Below, one piece after another: positions 1 to 8,011 of a stretch of 64,000 nucleotides of DNA (position 1 is its first letter; every line of letters begins with the position of its first letter). Source of the stretch: Conyzicola nivalis_A. GTDB lineage: Bacteria > Actinomycetota > Actinomycetes > Actinomycetales > Microbacteriaceae. The notes below the pieces were generated by a model. The model was not told where the DNA came from and made no database searches. It saw only the letters and a program-made list of their open reading frames with translations. The position numbers and the translations under genes were made by a program. The stretch spans positions 1,302,001-1,366,000 of the forward strand of contig NZ_JBEPSJ010000001.1 in NCBI RefSeq assembly GCF_040548875.1, given 5' to 3'.

Positions 1-2
1 CC

Positions 3-707
3 TTTTACGAGGCCGACCGGCCGGGCAACGAGCCGCGGTTCCTCTCGGAACAGGACATCGCCAGCGGCATGATCTTCACGACGAACGAGACCGGCGAAAC
101 GGAGATCACCATCGTCGACACGCGCACCCGCGACCAGCGCCACTACGACGTGGTCACCGGCCTGCTGGCGGCCGGTGTGCGGTCGACAGGGCAAGGGCCC
201 GGCGAAATGCGGTCGACCGCGCAGGTGACGGCGATCATCACGCTCGACGACCTCCGCAAACGCACCGGTGTCGGCTGGATAGACGGCATCGAAGAGCCGG
301 TCAGCTCCGCCACCGTCGAGCAGCTGGTGTGTGCCTCCGGCTACGCGCCCATCCTGCTCGGCGATCAGGGCGAGGTCCTTATGCTCGGGCGAGAACGGCG
401 GCTGTTCTCGCCGGCCCAGATGAAGGCGCTGGCGGTCAGAGACGGCGGTTGCGTCAACTGCGGTGCGCCGCCGGGATGGTGCGAGGGACACCACGTCGAC
501 CAGTGGGCCGCAGACGAGGGGCCTACGGACATCGACAACGGTGCGCTCCTCTGCAGTGCGTGCCACCGGATGATCCATCGCAACCACTTCACGCTTCGCA
601 TGTTCGACGGACGACCGCACATGCTCGCTCCGCCATGGGTCGACCCCGACCAGATCTGGAGACCGCTCGGAAACAAGCGGCTCGGGATGCTCGCGGCCCT
701 GCGCTGA
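3..707 (+). CDS. DUF222/HNH endonuclease domain protein, 5' truncated by window edge
   Basis: The reading frame is open from base 3, so the gene starts before the window; the first ATG at 69 is probably internal. The visible C-terminal 234 residues end in an HNH nuclease domain: a Cys-X2-Cys knuckle (first Cys codon at 450-452), a His-His pair (GHHVDQW), an Asn-Gly turn (IDNGALLC), then Cys-X2-Cys-His with a final His. The upstream part (FLSEQDIA, then a DQRHYDVVTGLLAAG stretch) fits the end of a DUF222 domain, the usual partner of this HNH domain in actinobacteria, where such genes are multicopy. The biological role of the family is unsettled; DNA nicking is inferred only from the HNH fold. 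No mobile-element context is visible. Confidence 0.85.
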   Translation, partial: FYEADRPGNEPRFLSEQDIASGMIFTTNETGETEITIVDTRTRDQRHYDVVTGLLAAGVRSTGQGPGEMRSTAQVTAIITLDDLRKRTGVGWIDGIEEPVSSATVEQLVCASGYAPILLGDQGEVLMLGRERRLFSPAQMKALAVRDGGCVNCGAPPGWCEGHHVDQWAADEGPTDIDNGALLCSACHRMIHRNHFTLRMFDGRPHMLAPPWVDPDQIWRPLGNKRLGMLAALR

Positions 708-750
708 CTGCAGCGGCGGTCGGACGGAGGGAGGCGGGTCCGGGCAGCGG

Positions 751-803
751 TAAGCGGGTGCCGGGCGTGAGCGGGCGCCCGGCGGTGAGCGGGTGCCGGG
801 CGG
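751..803. repeat. Short degenerate tandem repeat, about three 17-18 bp units
   Basis: Between the HNH gene and the next gene are three imperfect units of the type GAGCGGGTGCCGGGCG (751-767, 768-785, 786-803). The region 708-853 shows no convincing gene. It may act as a transcription barrier between the convergent genes or be simple GC-rich slippage DNA. Confidence 0.5.
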
Positions 804-853
804 CGGGAAGTGGGTGTAGCGTCCTGCCCACGCGCCCGCGCCCGCGCCCCTCG

Positions 854-1309
854 CTACCGTCGACGTGAAGACCGCCGTTGCGACGTACTGCGGAGACCCC
901 GGTCAATATGCTCGCGCAACCACTCGATTTCATCGCGGTAGCCGAGCGAGACGACGATTGGCGTGACCTCGAGGATCCGCACCAGCTCGCGCACGAAGCG
1001 CCACTGCGCCGCCTCCATCGCCACGTCGGAACGCAGCCACGGAGAGTGAACGAACACTCCGAGTATGTAGATCAGCTTCTCCATCCCCATGGCGCTCGCG
1101 AACGGGTCGACGGGGTTGAACGCCCTCTCGAAATCCAGCAGCACCCGACATTCGTCGCAGAGGCCGCGGTCGCTCGTCGCCTCCACGCAACGTCGCAAAA
1201 GGGCATCGAGGTAGGTGATCCGCTTGACTTCCGCGGCCGGTTTGTCGGCCCGGTAGGCCTCGACGAACGCGGTCAGAAACGGGGCGATGGTGATCTCGTT
1301 GGTTGTCAT
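854..1309 (-). CDS. Hypothetical protein, 151 aa
   Basis: I do not recognise this family. The 151-residue protein has a normal soluble composition, predicted helical stretches and one Cys-X2-Cys (LCDECR near residue 50), followed by a basic Ser/Arg-rich tail that may be disordered. The minus-strand frame is preferred over the opposite-strand frame, which reads as Arg/His-rich low-complexity protein. The ATG at 1309 has only a weak Shine-Dalgarno sequence. It is convergent with the HNH gene and lies in the same direction as the BenE-like gene, but starts 122 bases past that gene's end. No function is assigned. Confidence 0.6.
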   Translation of the reverse strand: MTTNEITIAPFLTAFVEAYRADKPAAEVKRITYLDALLRRCVEATSDRGLCDECRVLLDFERAFNPVDPFASAMGMEKLIYILGVFVHSPWLRSDVAMEAAQWRFVRELVRILEVTPIVVSLGYRDEIEWLREHIDRGLRSTSQRRSSRRR

Positions 1310-1431
1310 GCGGGCAGTGTCAGACCGACTGCCGACATGGTGGTGCAGAGTGTGGACGGTCGGTCGACGACCCGGCGTGGGAAGGAGCGCCGGTCAGTCG
1401 AGGGGGCGACCTAGCCGAGCGCTGACGCAAC

Positions 1432-2529
1432 CTACTCTTCGACCGACCGCGGCCTCCGCCACCCGAACCAGAGCATCGCGATCCCGCCGACGACGAGTCC
1501 CCAGAACGCCGATCCGATGCCCATCACCGTGATACCCGACGCCGTCACCAGGAACGTGGCGATCGCCGACAGCCGGTCACGCGGCACCTCCAGCGCCGAG
1601 GTCACCGCGCCGATGAGGGCGCCCAGCAGGGCGAGGCCCGCCACGGCCTGGATCAGCAGCGGCGGCGAGGCGATCACGAAGGCGGTGGCGAACGCCGCGA
1701 AGAGGCCGAGAACGATGTAGGTGACGCCGGATGCGACCGGGGCCATCCAGCGCTTGTCCCTGTCGGGAGAGGCCTCCGGTCCCGCGGTGAGCGCCTGGGT
1801 CAGAGCGGCCAGGTTGATCGTGAGCCCGCCGGACAACGCGCCGACGGCCGACAGCGCTCCCGATCCGACGAGCGCCGCGCGCACCGGTGCCCGGTAGCCG
1901 AAGCTCGTGAGGATCGCCGCCCCGGGGATGTTCTGCCCCGCCATCGTCACGACGAACAACGGCAGGGCGATGCTCACGACGACCAGCGGGTCGAACTCCG
2001 GTGCGACGAAGGCGAGGTTCGGCAGCAGGTTCGCGCCTGTGAGCCACCCTGAGTCGACGGTGGCCGCGAGCAGGACTCCGGCTAGCACGATCGCTGCCGG
2101 AACCGCCCAGCGCGGCGCCAGCTTGCTCAGCACCAGCCAGACCACGATCACCGGGATCGCCAGCAACGGGATCTGCACGGCCGCCTGCACCGGAGCCAGA
2201 CAGAGGGGGAACAGGATACCGGCGAGCATGGCGTTGGCGATCGGCCGCGGGATCCGGGCGATCAGGCGTCCGAGCGCCGGCCAGAGTCCGACGAGAACGA
2301 TCAGCAGTGCGGCGACTATGAACGCGGCCACCGCCTCCCCGAACCGGCCGGTGATGCCCGCGGTCGCGACGAGCAACGCGGCGCCGGGGGTGCTCCACGC
2401 GAACTTGAGCGGCACTTTGAAGGCGACGCTCAGCAGGATCGACAGGACGCCCATGGTGACGCAGGTCACCAGCAGCCCGGAGGCAGCCTGCGCGTCGGTC
2501 GCCCCGACCGCGGCGAGCCCCGCGAGCAC
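1432..2529 (-). CDS. benE: BenE-family benzoate/H+ symporter-like permease, N-terminus uncertain
   Basis: BenE-type permease of about 11-12 membrane segments, expected to import an aromatic acid with protons. Family-like features are the FAWSTPGAALL stretch after the second helix and MAGQNIPGA in the middle. The only conventional start in frame is the GTG at 2529, but this cuts the first helix: the frame continues upstream for 23 more codons with BenE-like sequence (IVAGIVAAITGFSSSFAI) to a TAA at 2599-2601, with no ATG, GTG or TTG. Either translation begins at a rare codon (an ATA at 2593-2595 is the only near-cognate near the expected place), or the start was lost by mutation or sequencing error. 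The family call is firm; functionality is uncertain. Confidence 0.75.
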   Translation of the reverse strand: MLAGLAAVGATDAQAASGLLVTCVTMGVLSILLSVAFKVPLKFAWSTPGAALLVATAGITGRFGEAVAAFIVAALLIVLVGLWPALGRLIARIPRPIANAMLAGILFPLCLAPVQAAVQIPLLAIPVIVVWLVLSKLAPRWAVPAAIVLAGVLLAATVDSGWLTGANLLPNLAFVAPEFDPLVVVSIALPLFVVTMAGQNIPGAAILTSFGYRAPVRAALVGSGALSAVGALSGGLTINLAALTQALTAGPEASPDRDKRWMAPVASGVTYIVLGLFAAFATAFVIASPPLLIQAVAGLALLGALIGAVTSALEVPRDRLSAIATFLVTASGITVMGIGSAFWGLVVGGIAMLWFGWRRPRSVEE

Positions 2530-2692
2530 GATGGCGAACGAGCTGGAGAAGCCGGTGATGGCGGCGACTATCCCCGCGACGATCGGTTGGACTATGGGTT
2601 ATCGGGCTCTCTCAAGCGGTGATGCGAATGGGGTGCGAGTACCGGGCGCCCGGTCGACGAGGCGAGGAGCCTGACCCGCAGGACCGGCTTGG

Positions 2693-3970
2693 TTACGCCG
2701 ACTTCTCCTGAAGCGGCGCGGCGCGCGGCACGATCGTCGGCGCCGCGTTGTTCAGCACCGAATCGCGGGTGACGATGACGCTGGCCACCTGGTCGTCGCT
2801 GGGCACCTCGAACATGATCGGCCCGAGCACCTCTTCCATGATGGCGCGCAGACCGCGGGCACCGGTCTGGCGCAGCACCGCGAGGTCGGCGATGGCCTCG
2901 AGCGCGTCATCTTCGAACAGCAGCTCGACGCCGTCGAGCTCGAACATGCGCTGGTACTGGCGGATCAGCGCGTTCTTCGGCTTTGTGAGGATGTCCATCA
3001 GCGCGACCTGGTCGAGCTGCGTCACCGTCGCGACGACCGGGAGGCGGCCGATGAACTCGGGGATGAGGCCGAACTTGTGCAGGTCCTCGGGGAGCACCTC
3101 GCCGAACAGGTTCACGTTGTCGTTCTTGCTGTGCAACGGGGCGCCGAAACCGATGCCCTTCTTGCCGGCTCGCTGCGAGATGATCTCCTCGAGACCGGCG
3201 AAGGCGCCGGCGACGATGAAGAGCACGTTGGTCGTGTCGACCTGGATGAACTCCTGATGCGGATGCTTGCGGCCGCCCTGCGGGGGAACGGATGCCACGG
3301 TGCCTTCGAGTATCTTCAGCAGCGCCTGCTGCACGCCCTCACCAGACACGTCGCGGGTGATCGACGGGTTCTCGGCCTTGCGGGCGATCTTGTCGATCTC
3401 GTCGATGTAGATGATGCCGGTCTCCGCGCGCTTGACGTCGTAGTCGGCCGCCTGGATCAGCTTGAGCAGGATGTTCTCGACGTCTTCACCGACATAGCCG
3501 GCCTCGGTGAGCGCCGTGGCGTCGGCGACGGCGAACGGGACGTTCAGGCGTTTAGCGAGCGTCTGGGCGAGATACGTCTTGCCACAGCCGGTCGGGCCGA
3601 TGAGGAGGATGTTCGACTTCGAGATCTCGATGTCGTCGAGCACCGTGTCGACGGAGGCGATGGTTGTGCGGGCGCGCACGCGCTTGTAGTGGTTGTAGAC
3701 GGCGACGGAGAGGGCCTTCTTGGCGGCCTCCTGGCCGATCACGTACTCCTCGAGGAAGGCGTAGATCTCGCGGGGCTTCGGCAGTTCGAACTCGCTTGAA
3801 GCCTCCTCGCCGGCTTCGGCGAGACGCTCTTCGATGATCTCGTTGCACAGCTCGACGCACTCGTCGCAGATGTAGACGCCGGGACCGGCGATCAGCTGCT
3901 GAACCTGCTTCTGGCTCTTTCCGCAGAAGGAACACTTGAGCAGGTCGGCGCTCTCCCCGATGCGAGCCAT
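2693..3970 (-). CDS. clpX: ATP-dependent Clp protease ATP-binding subunit ClpX
   Basis: AAA+ unfoldase that feeds substrates into ClpP. The 425-residue length is typical. Visible parts are the N-terminal zinc-binding domain (Cys13, Cys16, Cys35, Cys38), Walker A GPTGCGKT (125-132), Walker B IIYIDE (about 186-191) and the IGF loop (273-275) that docks on ClpP. It lies on the same strand as clpP2 but about 2.7 kb away, separated by a plus-strand copper cluster; in many actinobacteria clpX directly follows clpP2. Downstream, 2641-2654 is a perfect 14-bp palindrome (ACCGGGCGCCCGGT), but its lack of a loop makes it a poor terminator. Confidence 0.98.
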   Translation of the reverse strand: MARIGESADLLKCSFCGKSQKQVQQLIAGPGVYICDECVELCNEIIEERLAEAGEEASSEFELPKPREIYAFLEEYVIGQEAAKKALSVAVYNHYKRVRARTTIASVDTVLDDIEISKSNILLIGPTGCGKTYLAQTLAKRLNVPFAVADATALTEAGYVGEDVENILLKLIQAADYDVKRAETGIIYIDEIDKIARKAENPSITRDVSGEGVQQALLKILEGTVASVPPQGGRKHPHQEFIQVDTTNVLFIVAGAFAGLEEIISQRAGKKGIGFGAPLHSKNDNVNLFGEVLPEDLHKFGLIPEFIGRLPVVATVTQLDQVALMDILTKPKNALIRQYQRMFELDGVELLFEDDALEAIADLAVLRQTGARGLRAIMEEVLGPIMFEVPSDDQVASVIVTRDSVLNNAAPTIVPRAAPLQEKSA

Positions 3971-4144
3971 GTGCAGCCTCCCTCAATCACCGTGTGCTAC
4001 GTGAACAGAGCCTAACCCGTGCCACCGTCGGTCGCTGGCACTCGCCCGAGTTCGAGCGCGTCGCGCACCCTCACATTTCCAACGTACAGGCCCCCACGAA
4101 GTAGTCTGAAGCGACAGCGATAAATAGCGGATTTGAGGTGAGAC

Positions 4145-4753
4145 ATGACGACACGATGGGCACGCTTCGCGCGTGGCTGGCTCGCCGCCCTCTTCTCCAC
4201 CACCGTCGCCGCCGCCTCGCACACGCTCGCCGGCGGCAACAGCCCGAGCGTCGTCTCGCTCGTGGTGGCTCTCGCCTTCGCGGGCGTCGCCTGCATAGCT
4301 CTGACCGGGACTACGCTCTCGCTGACACGGCTCACGGCATCCGTCGCCATCAGCCAGCTCGCCTTCCACGTGCTGTTCAGCACGATCGGAACATCGACCG
4401 GCGCGCCCGCCCGGTTCACCGGGAGCGCGCACGACCATTCCGCGACGCTCACGCTCGGCGCCGACGCCGGGGGTGTCGCGCATCACGCCGACGGGTGGAT
4501 GTGGCTCGGCCACGCCGCCGCCGCCGTGCTCACGATTGTTGCCCTGCGTTACGGCGAGAGCGCGTTCTGGCGTCTGGCCGCCATCGCGCTGTTGTTCGTG
4601 CGCACGCTGTTCCCGCGCATCCCGGCCCTACCGCTGGTGCCTCGCCCGGCACGTCGCGCACGCGTCGTCGGCCACCTCTTCGTGCCGCGCATCTGCGCGG
4701 TGCTGCGCTCGACTCTGGGGCTTCGTGGCCCGCCTGCGCCGTCTTTCTCCTAA
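4145..4753 (+). CDS. Hypothetical membrane protein of copper (YcnI/CopC) cluster, 202 aa
   Basis: First gene of a three-gene plus-strand cluster with ycnI and copC. It has about four to five hydrophobic segments (residues ~10-30, 35-55, 60-80, 118-136, 140-155) and an extramembrane loop with clustered histidines (AHDH near 94-97, AHH near 111-113, LGH near 122), suggesting metal contact. GAGGTG lies just upstream of the ATG. It diverges from clpX across 174 bp (3971-4144) that should hold both promoters. I know no experimentally defined function; from context I infer a role in copper handling at the membrane together with the two secreted copper-binding proteins. Confidence 0.75.
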   Translation: MTTRWARFARGWLAALFSTTVAAASHTLAGGNSPSVVSLVVALAFAGVACIALTGTTLSLTRLTASVAISQLAFHVLFSTIGTSTGAPARFTGSAHDHSATLTLGADAGGVAHHADGWMWLGHAAAAVLTIVALRYGESAFWRLAAIALLFVRTLFPRIPALPLVPRPARRARVVGHLFVPRICAVLRSTLGLRGPPAPSFS

Positions 4754-4796
4754 GACTCCGCTCCATCCACGAAGTATCACCAGAGAAAGCACCATC

Positions 4797-5501
4797 ATGA
4801 ACAGAATCACCATCGGCGTGCCCGCAGCGATCGGAGCGGGCCTACTGCTCGCCCTCGCCGTGCCGCTCGCCGCCAGCGCCCACGTCACGATCGACCCGGG
4901 GCAGGCCGTCGCCGGCTCGTACACGGTCGTCACCGTCAAGGTGCCGAACGAGTCGGACACGGCGACCACCAACCGGGTCGAGGTCGCGCTGCCGACCGAC
5001 ACCCCGTTCACGAGCGTGCGGTACGTGCCGGTCGCCGGCTGGAGCGCCGAGCTCGTGCGCACGACCCTGCCCGAGGCGGTGACCGTCGGGGATGCGACGG
5101 TGACCGAGGCCGTGACATCCGTCATCTGGACCGCCGATGCGGGATCCGAGATCGGCGCAGGCCAGCTGCAGCTCTTCCCGCTGTCGCTCGGCCCGGTTCC
5201 CGACACAGGGTCGGTGACGCTTCCTGCCGACCAGGGCTACACCGACGGCTCGGTCGTCAGCTGGAACGAAGAGGGTGACGACTCGGAGCACCCCGCTCCG
5301 GTGCTGTCCATCAACGACGCGCCTGCCGCCGACCATCACGGCGCAGCGGTCGAGGCGTCTGCTGACGAGGCCGCCGCTGCGGCCCCGGACGCGGCGTCGT
5401 CGGACGACGTTCTCGCGCGCATCCTCGGCATCGGCGGCCTCATCGTCGGCGCCGTGGGAATAGTGCTCGCCGTCACGGCTCGCCGTAAGCCGGTGAACTA
5501 A
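4797..5501 (+). CDS. ycnI: YcnI-family copper-binding membrane-anchored protein
   Basis: Exported DUF1775/YcnI protein, 234 aa. The signal peptide ends ...AASA, leaving His29 as the predicted mature N-terminus. YcnI of Bacillus binds Cu(II) through a mono-histidine brace of N-terminal His, a Glu and a Trp; the equivalents here appear to be His29, Glu52 (VPNE) and Trp156 (SVVSWNE). An acidic/Ala linker containing DHH (337-339 codon region, residues ~180-184) leads to a C-terminal transmembrane helix and a short RRK tail. The frame is open further upstream, but the ATG at 4797 starts the signal peptide. Copper chaperone or acquisition role is known for the family; binding here is inferred from the ligands. 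Confidence 0.92.
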   Translation: MNRITIGVPAAIGAGLLLALAVPLAASAHVTIDPGQAVAGSYTVVTVKVPNESDTATTNRVEVALPTDTPFTSVRYVPVAGWSAELVRTTLPEAVTVGDATVTEAVTSVIWTADAGSEIGAGQLQLFPLSLGPVPDTGSVTLPADQGYTDGSVVSWNEEGDDSEHPAPVLSINDAPAADHHGAAVEASADEAAAAAPDAASSDDVLARILGIGGLIVGAVGIVLAVTARRKPVN

Positions 5502-5503
5502 GC

Positions 5504-6184
5504 ATGGCCGGCCACCGTCTGCGCCGAGTCACTGCTGTTGCCCTCGGGGCGACGGTGGCCATCGGCGCCGTCCTCACGTTCGCGGCGCCCGCACGGGCGC
5601 ACGACGCGGTAGTCGCATCCACCCCGTCGCCCGACGAGGTGCTCACCACGCTGCCCGCCGAGTTCTCGGTCACCGCGAGTCAGACCATCGTCGCTCCCGA
5701 GGGCGCCGAGGCGAACTTCGGGCTTCGGATCACGGATGCCGCGGGGCTGTTCTATCAGGACGGCTGCGTCAGCATCGTCGACGACACCATGTCGACGCCA
5801 GCCGCCCTCGGCGAGGCGGGCGCGTACACGCTGACCTGGCAGTACGTGTCGTCCGACGGACACCCGACAAGCGGCACCGTGCCATTCACCTGGGCTCCCC
5901 CGGCCGATTTCGTTCCGAGCGTCGGCGAGGCGGAGCCGCGCGTCTGCGGCGACGAGGCACCCGCCGCGACCACTCCCGAGCCGGAGATGACGACGCAGGC
6001 GGACGAGCCGAGCTCGACGCCCGCGCCGCCCGCCGCCTCGGACGGAGAGACCGGGACCACTCTGCTCTGGCTCGGCGGCGCCGCGCTGGCGATCGTCGTC
6101 GCGATCGCTGCGACCCTGCTGCTCGTGCGCCCGAAGAAGGAGCCGGGCGCCGACTCCGAGGCGGCAACGCCGCCGGTCGAGTAG
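5504..6184 (+). CDS. copC: CopC-domain copper resistance/binding protein, membrane anchored
   Basis: 226-aa secreted CopC/YobA-like beta-sandwich protein. The signal peptide ends ARA and the predicted mature N-terminus is His33; with Asp118 and His120 (SSDGHPTSG) this reproduces the classical CopC Cu(II) site of His1, Asp and His. A Pro/Thr/Glu-rich linker (about 145-180), one transmembrane helix and a charged tail follow. It begins two bases after the ycnI stop, so the two are surely cotranscribed. No fused CopD membrane domain is present; the membrane protein at 4145 could be the partner. The last codons and TAG stop are part of a repeated 15-mer that occurs again 27 bases downstream. Confidence 0.9.
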   Translation: MAGHRLRRVTAVALGATVAIGAVLTFAAPARAHDAVVASTPSPDEVLTTLPAEFSVTASQTIVAPEGAEANFGLRITDAAGLFYQDGCVSIVDDTMSTPAALGEAGAYTLTWQYVSSDGHPTSGTVPFTWAPPADFVPSVGEAEPRVCGDEAPAATTPEPEMTTQADEPSSTPAPPAASDGETGTTLLWLGGAALAIVVAIAATLLLVRPKKEPGADSEAATPPVE

Positions 6185-6289
6185 AGCCGGCAGGTACCGC
6201 CGGTCGAGTAGGCCGTCCGCGGCCGTATCGAGACCCCGGAACGGGTTCGCCCCGCGCGCGCCCGTTCCGGCGTCGCGAGCCCGTTCCGG
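6170..6289. repeat. Direct 15-bp repeat and CCGGAACGGG hairpins downstream of copC
   Basis: CCGCCGGTCGAGTAG occurs at 6170-6184 (supplying the copC stop) and again at 6197-6211; the second copy leads into GTATCGAGACC near 6225-6235, a layout seen in a common Micrococcales palindromic repeat. CCGGAACGGG at 6236-6245 pairs exactly with CCCGTTCCGG at 6261-6270, and the latter is repeated at 6280-6289. The whole 6185-6652 stretch holds no gene: it carries these repeats, the 94-bp-type element at 6383-6476, unassigned sequence to about 6600 and the clpP2 terminator. Confidence 0.75.
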
Positions 6290-6382
6290 CACATGCCCCG
6301 AAGCGAGCGAGCCGTTTCCGGACGACTGACTCGTCCTCGCCGGCGCCGAGACCTCTGACTCTCGACAGCCGAGCAGCACCGC

Positions 6383-6476
6383 CGGAAATTCAGGAGTTAG
6401 CGCCCACGAGCCGAGCCGCTCCCCTGAGTTGGCGAGGCGCAGCCGGGGTGGAGCACCCGTAACTCCTGAATTTCCG
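6383..6476. repeat. 94-bp-type inverted-repeat element, copy A (opposite orientation)
   Basis: A perfect 17-bp inverted repeat, CGGAAATTCAGGAGTTA at 6383-6399 and its exact complement at 6460-6476, encloses a 60-base GC-rich core. The same arms occur at 50034-50127 and 56326-56419. The core of this copy resembles the other two only when reverse-complemented (a CACCCCGGC start and a GGGGAGC block), so it is inserted the other way round. It lies between the convergent copC and clpP2 genes. Confidence 0.9.
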
Positions 6477-6603
6477 AGCGGATGGCGCGGCTCGCGGTTC
6501 TCCGAGGCGCGAGAGTTCCGAAACGTGCCGCAGGCGGCGCGGCTCCACCAACGGCTCGCGGCGGGTCACGCTGCTCGACCGGAACCGCAACCCGCACACG
6601 CGA

Positions 6604-6633
6604 AAGGCCGCTCCCCGAGCGGGGAGCGGCCTT
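6604..6633 (-). terminator. Rho-independent-type terminator of clpP1-clpP2
   Basis: AAGGCCGCTCCCCG at 6604-6617 pairs perfectly with CGGGGAGCGGCCTT at 6620-6633 around a two-base centre. It starts 20 bases after the clpP2 stop; reading the minus strand, the hairpin is followed by a short T run. Confidence 0.85.
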
Positions 6634-6652
6634 CAGCGAGCGTGCGAGATGG

Positions 6653-7312
6653 TTACGCGGTGATCGCGGGCACGTTCTTGCGGCTGTCGAGCACCTGGTC
6701 GATGAGACCGTAGTCGAGGGCCTCGGCCGCGCTGAGGATCTTGTCGCGGTCGATGTCCTTGTTCACCTGCTCCACCGTGCGGTTGGAGTGGTGCGACAGG
6801 GTCGACTCGAGCCAGCCGCGCATGCGGAGGATCTCGGCGGCCTGGATCTCGATGTCCGACGCCTGTCCGCGGCCGGCGTCACCGGTCGAGGGCTGGTGGA
6901 TCAGGATGCGTGCGTTCGGCAGGGCGAGGCGCTTGCCCGGCGTTCCGGCGGCCATGAGCACGGCGGCGGCGGAAGCCGCCTGGCCGAGCACGACCGTCTG
7001 GATCTGCGGCTTGATGTACTGCATCGTGTCGTAGATCGCCGTCATCGCGGTGAACGATCCACCGGGCGAGTTGATGTACATCACGATGTCGCGGTCAGGG
7101 TCCTGGCTCTCGAGAACGAGAAGCTGCGCCATCACGTCGTCCGCCGAAGCGTCGTCGATCTGAACGCCGAGGAACACGATGCGGTCTTCGAACAGTTTCG
7201 CGTACGGGTCCTGGCGCTTGTAGCCGTAGGCCGTGCGCTCTTCGAAGGTGGGCAGGATGTAACGGGACTCGGCCGAAGGACGGGCGACGCCACCGAAGTT
7301 GTAGTTGTCCAT
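6653..7312 (-). CDS. clpP2: ATP-dependent Clp protease proteolytic subunit ClpP2
   Basis: 219-aa serine peptidase subunit of the ClpP barrel. The catalytic triad is visible as Ser114 (GQAASAAAV), His139 (LIHQPS) and an Asp near 190 (DIDRDK). It has a longer N-terminal extension (YNFGGVARPSAESRY...) than ClpP1, typical of the actinobacterial second ClpP; in mycobacteria this subunit carries the ClpX/ClpC docking face of the mixed ClpP1P2 complex. It follows clpP1 after a 9-base gap on the same strand, so the two are cotranscribed, and ends at a strong terminator that separates them from clpX. Confidence 0.97.
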   Translation of the reverse strand: MDNYNFGGVARPSAESRYILPTFEERTAYGYKRQDPYAKLFEDRIVFLGVQIDDASADDVMAQLLVLESQDPDRDIVMYINSPGGSFTAMTAIYDTMQYIKPQIQTVVLGQAASAAAVLMAAGTPGKRLALPNARILIHQPSTGDAGRGQASDIEIQAAEILRMRGWLESTLSHHSNRTVEQVNKDIDRDKILSAAEALDYGLIDQVLDSRKNVPAITA

Positions 7313-7321
7313 GGTCGATTC

Positions 7322-7942
7322 CTAGTTCTTAGCCGCGATGTCGGGGTCGTCGGAGACGGTGTCATCCGTTCCGCCGCCGCCGACGACGGTGGAGGCGTAC
7401 TCGCGGATGTGGTCGACGAAACCGTACTCGAGAGCACCCTTCGCGTCGAACCAGTTGTCACGGTCGTTGTCGATGAGCACCTGCTCGATCGACTTGCCGG
7501 TCTGCTCTGCCGTGAGCTCTGCCATGCGCTTCTTCATGTCGAGGATGACGAAGGCCTGAGTCTGGATGTCGGCGGAGGTACCACCGAAGCCACCGGACGG
7601 CTGGTGCAGCAGAACGCGGGCGTTGGGCGTGATGTAGCGCTTGCCCTTCGTGCCCGAGGACAGCAGGAACTGGCCCATCGAGGCGGCCATTCCGATTCCC
7701 ACGGTGACGATGTCGTTCGGTACGAACTTCATCGTGTCGTAGATCGCCATTCCGGCAGTGATCGAGCCGCCGGGCGAGTTGATGTAGAGGTAGATGTCGC
7801 GCTTCGAGTCTTCTGCCGCAAGCAGCAGGATCTTCGCGCAAATTTCGTTGGCGTTGTCATCGCGCACCTCTGAGCCGAGCCAGATGATGCGGTCAGAGAG
7901 GAGTTGGTCGAAAACACTGCTGACCAATGCCGGTTGGGCCAT
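7322..7942 (-). CDS. clpP1: ATP-dependent Clp protease proteolytic subunit ClpP1
   Basis: 206-aa ClpP with triad Ser88 (GMAASMGQ), His113 (LLHQPSGG) and Asp162 (DNDRDNW); the Ser-His spacing of 25 matches E. coli ClpP. The glycine-rich handle region (GGFGGTSADIQ) follows the His. The ATG at 7942 has a GGAG eight bases upstream. First gene of the clpP1-clpP2 pair; the 121-bp gap to the divergent TPR gene contains a candidate ClgR box. In actinobacteria clpP1P2 is normally essential and is induced by ClgR under protein stress; that regulation is inferred here. Confidence 0.97.
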   Translation of the reverse strand: MAQPALVSSVFDQLLSDRIIWLGSEVRDDNANEICAKILLLAAEDSKRDIYLYINSPGGSITAGMAIYDTMKFVPNDIVTVGIGMAASMGQFLLSSGTKGKRYITPNARVLLHQPSGGFGGTSADIQTQAFVILDMKKRMAELTAEQTGKSIEQVLIDNDRDNWFDAKGALEYGFVDHIREYASTVVGGGGTDDTVSDDPDIAAKN

Positions 7943-8011
7943 TGTTGCGCTCCGTTTCAGTTGTAACTTGTTTCGAATCTACTGGAGGTAACGCGGCGAA
8001 ACCGGCGTGTT

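Noticed and set aside
3..707. HNH gene as part of an intron, prophage or homing element
   Set aside because: The DUF222-HNH arrangement is a common free-standing actinobacterial chromosomal family and no other mobile genes are seen.
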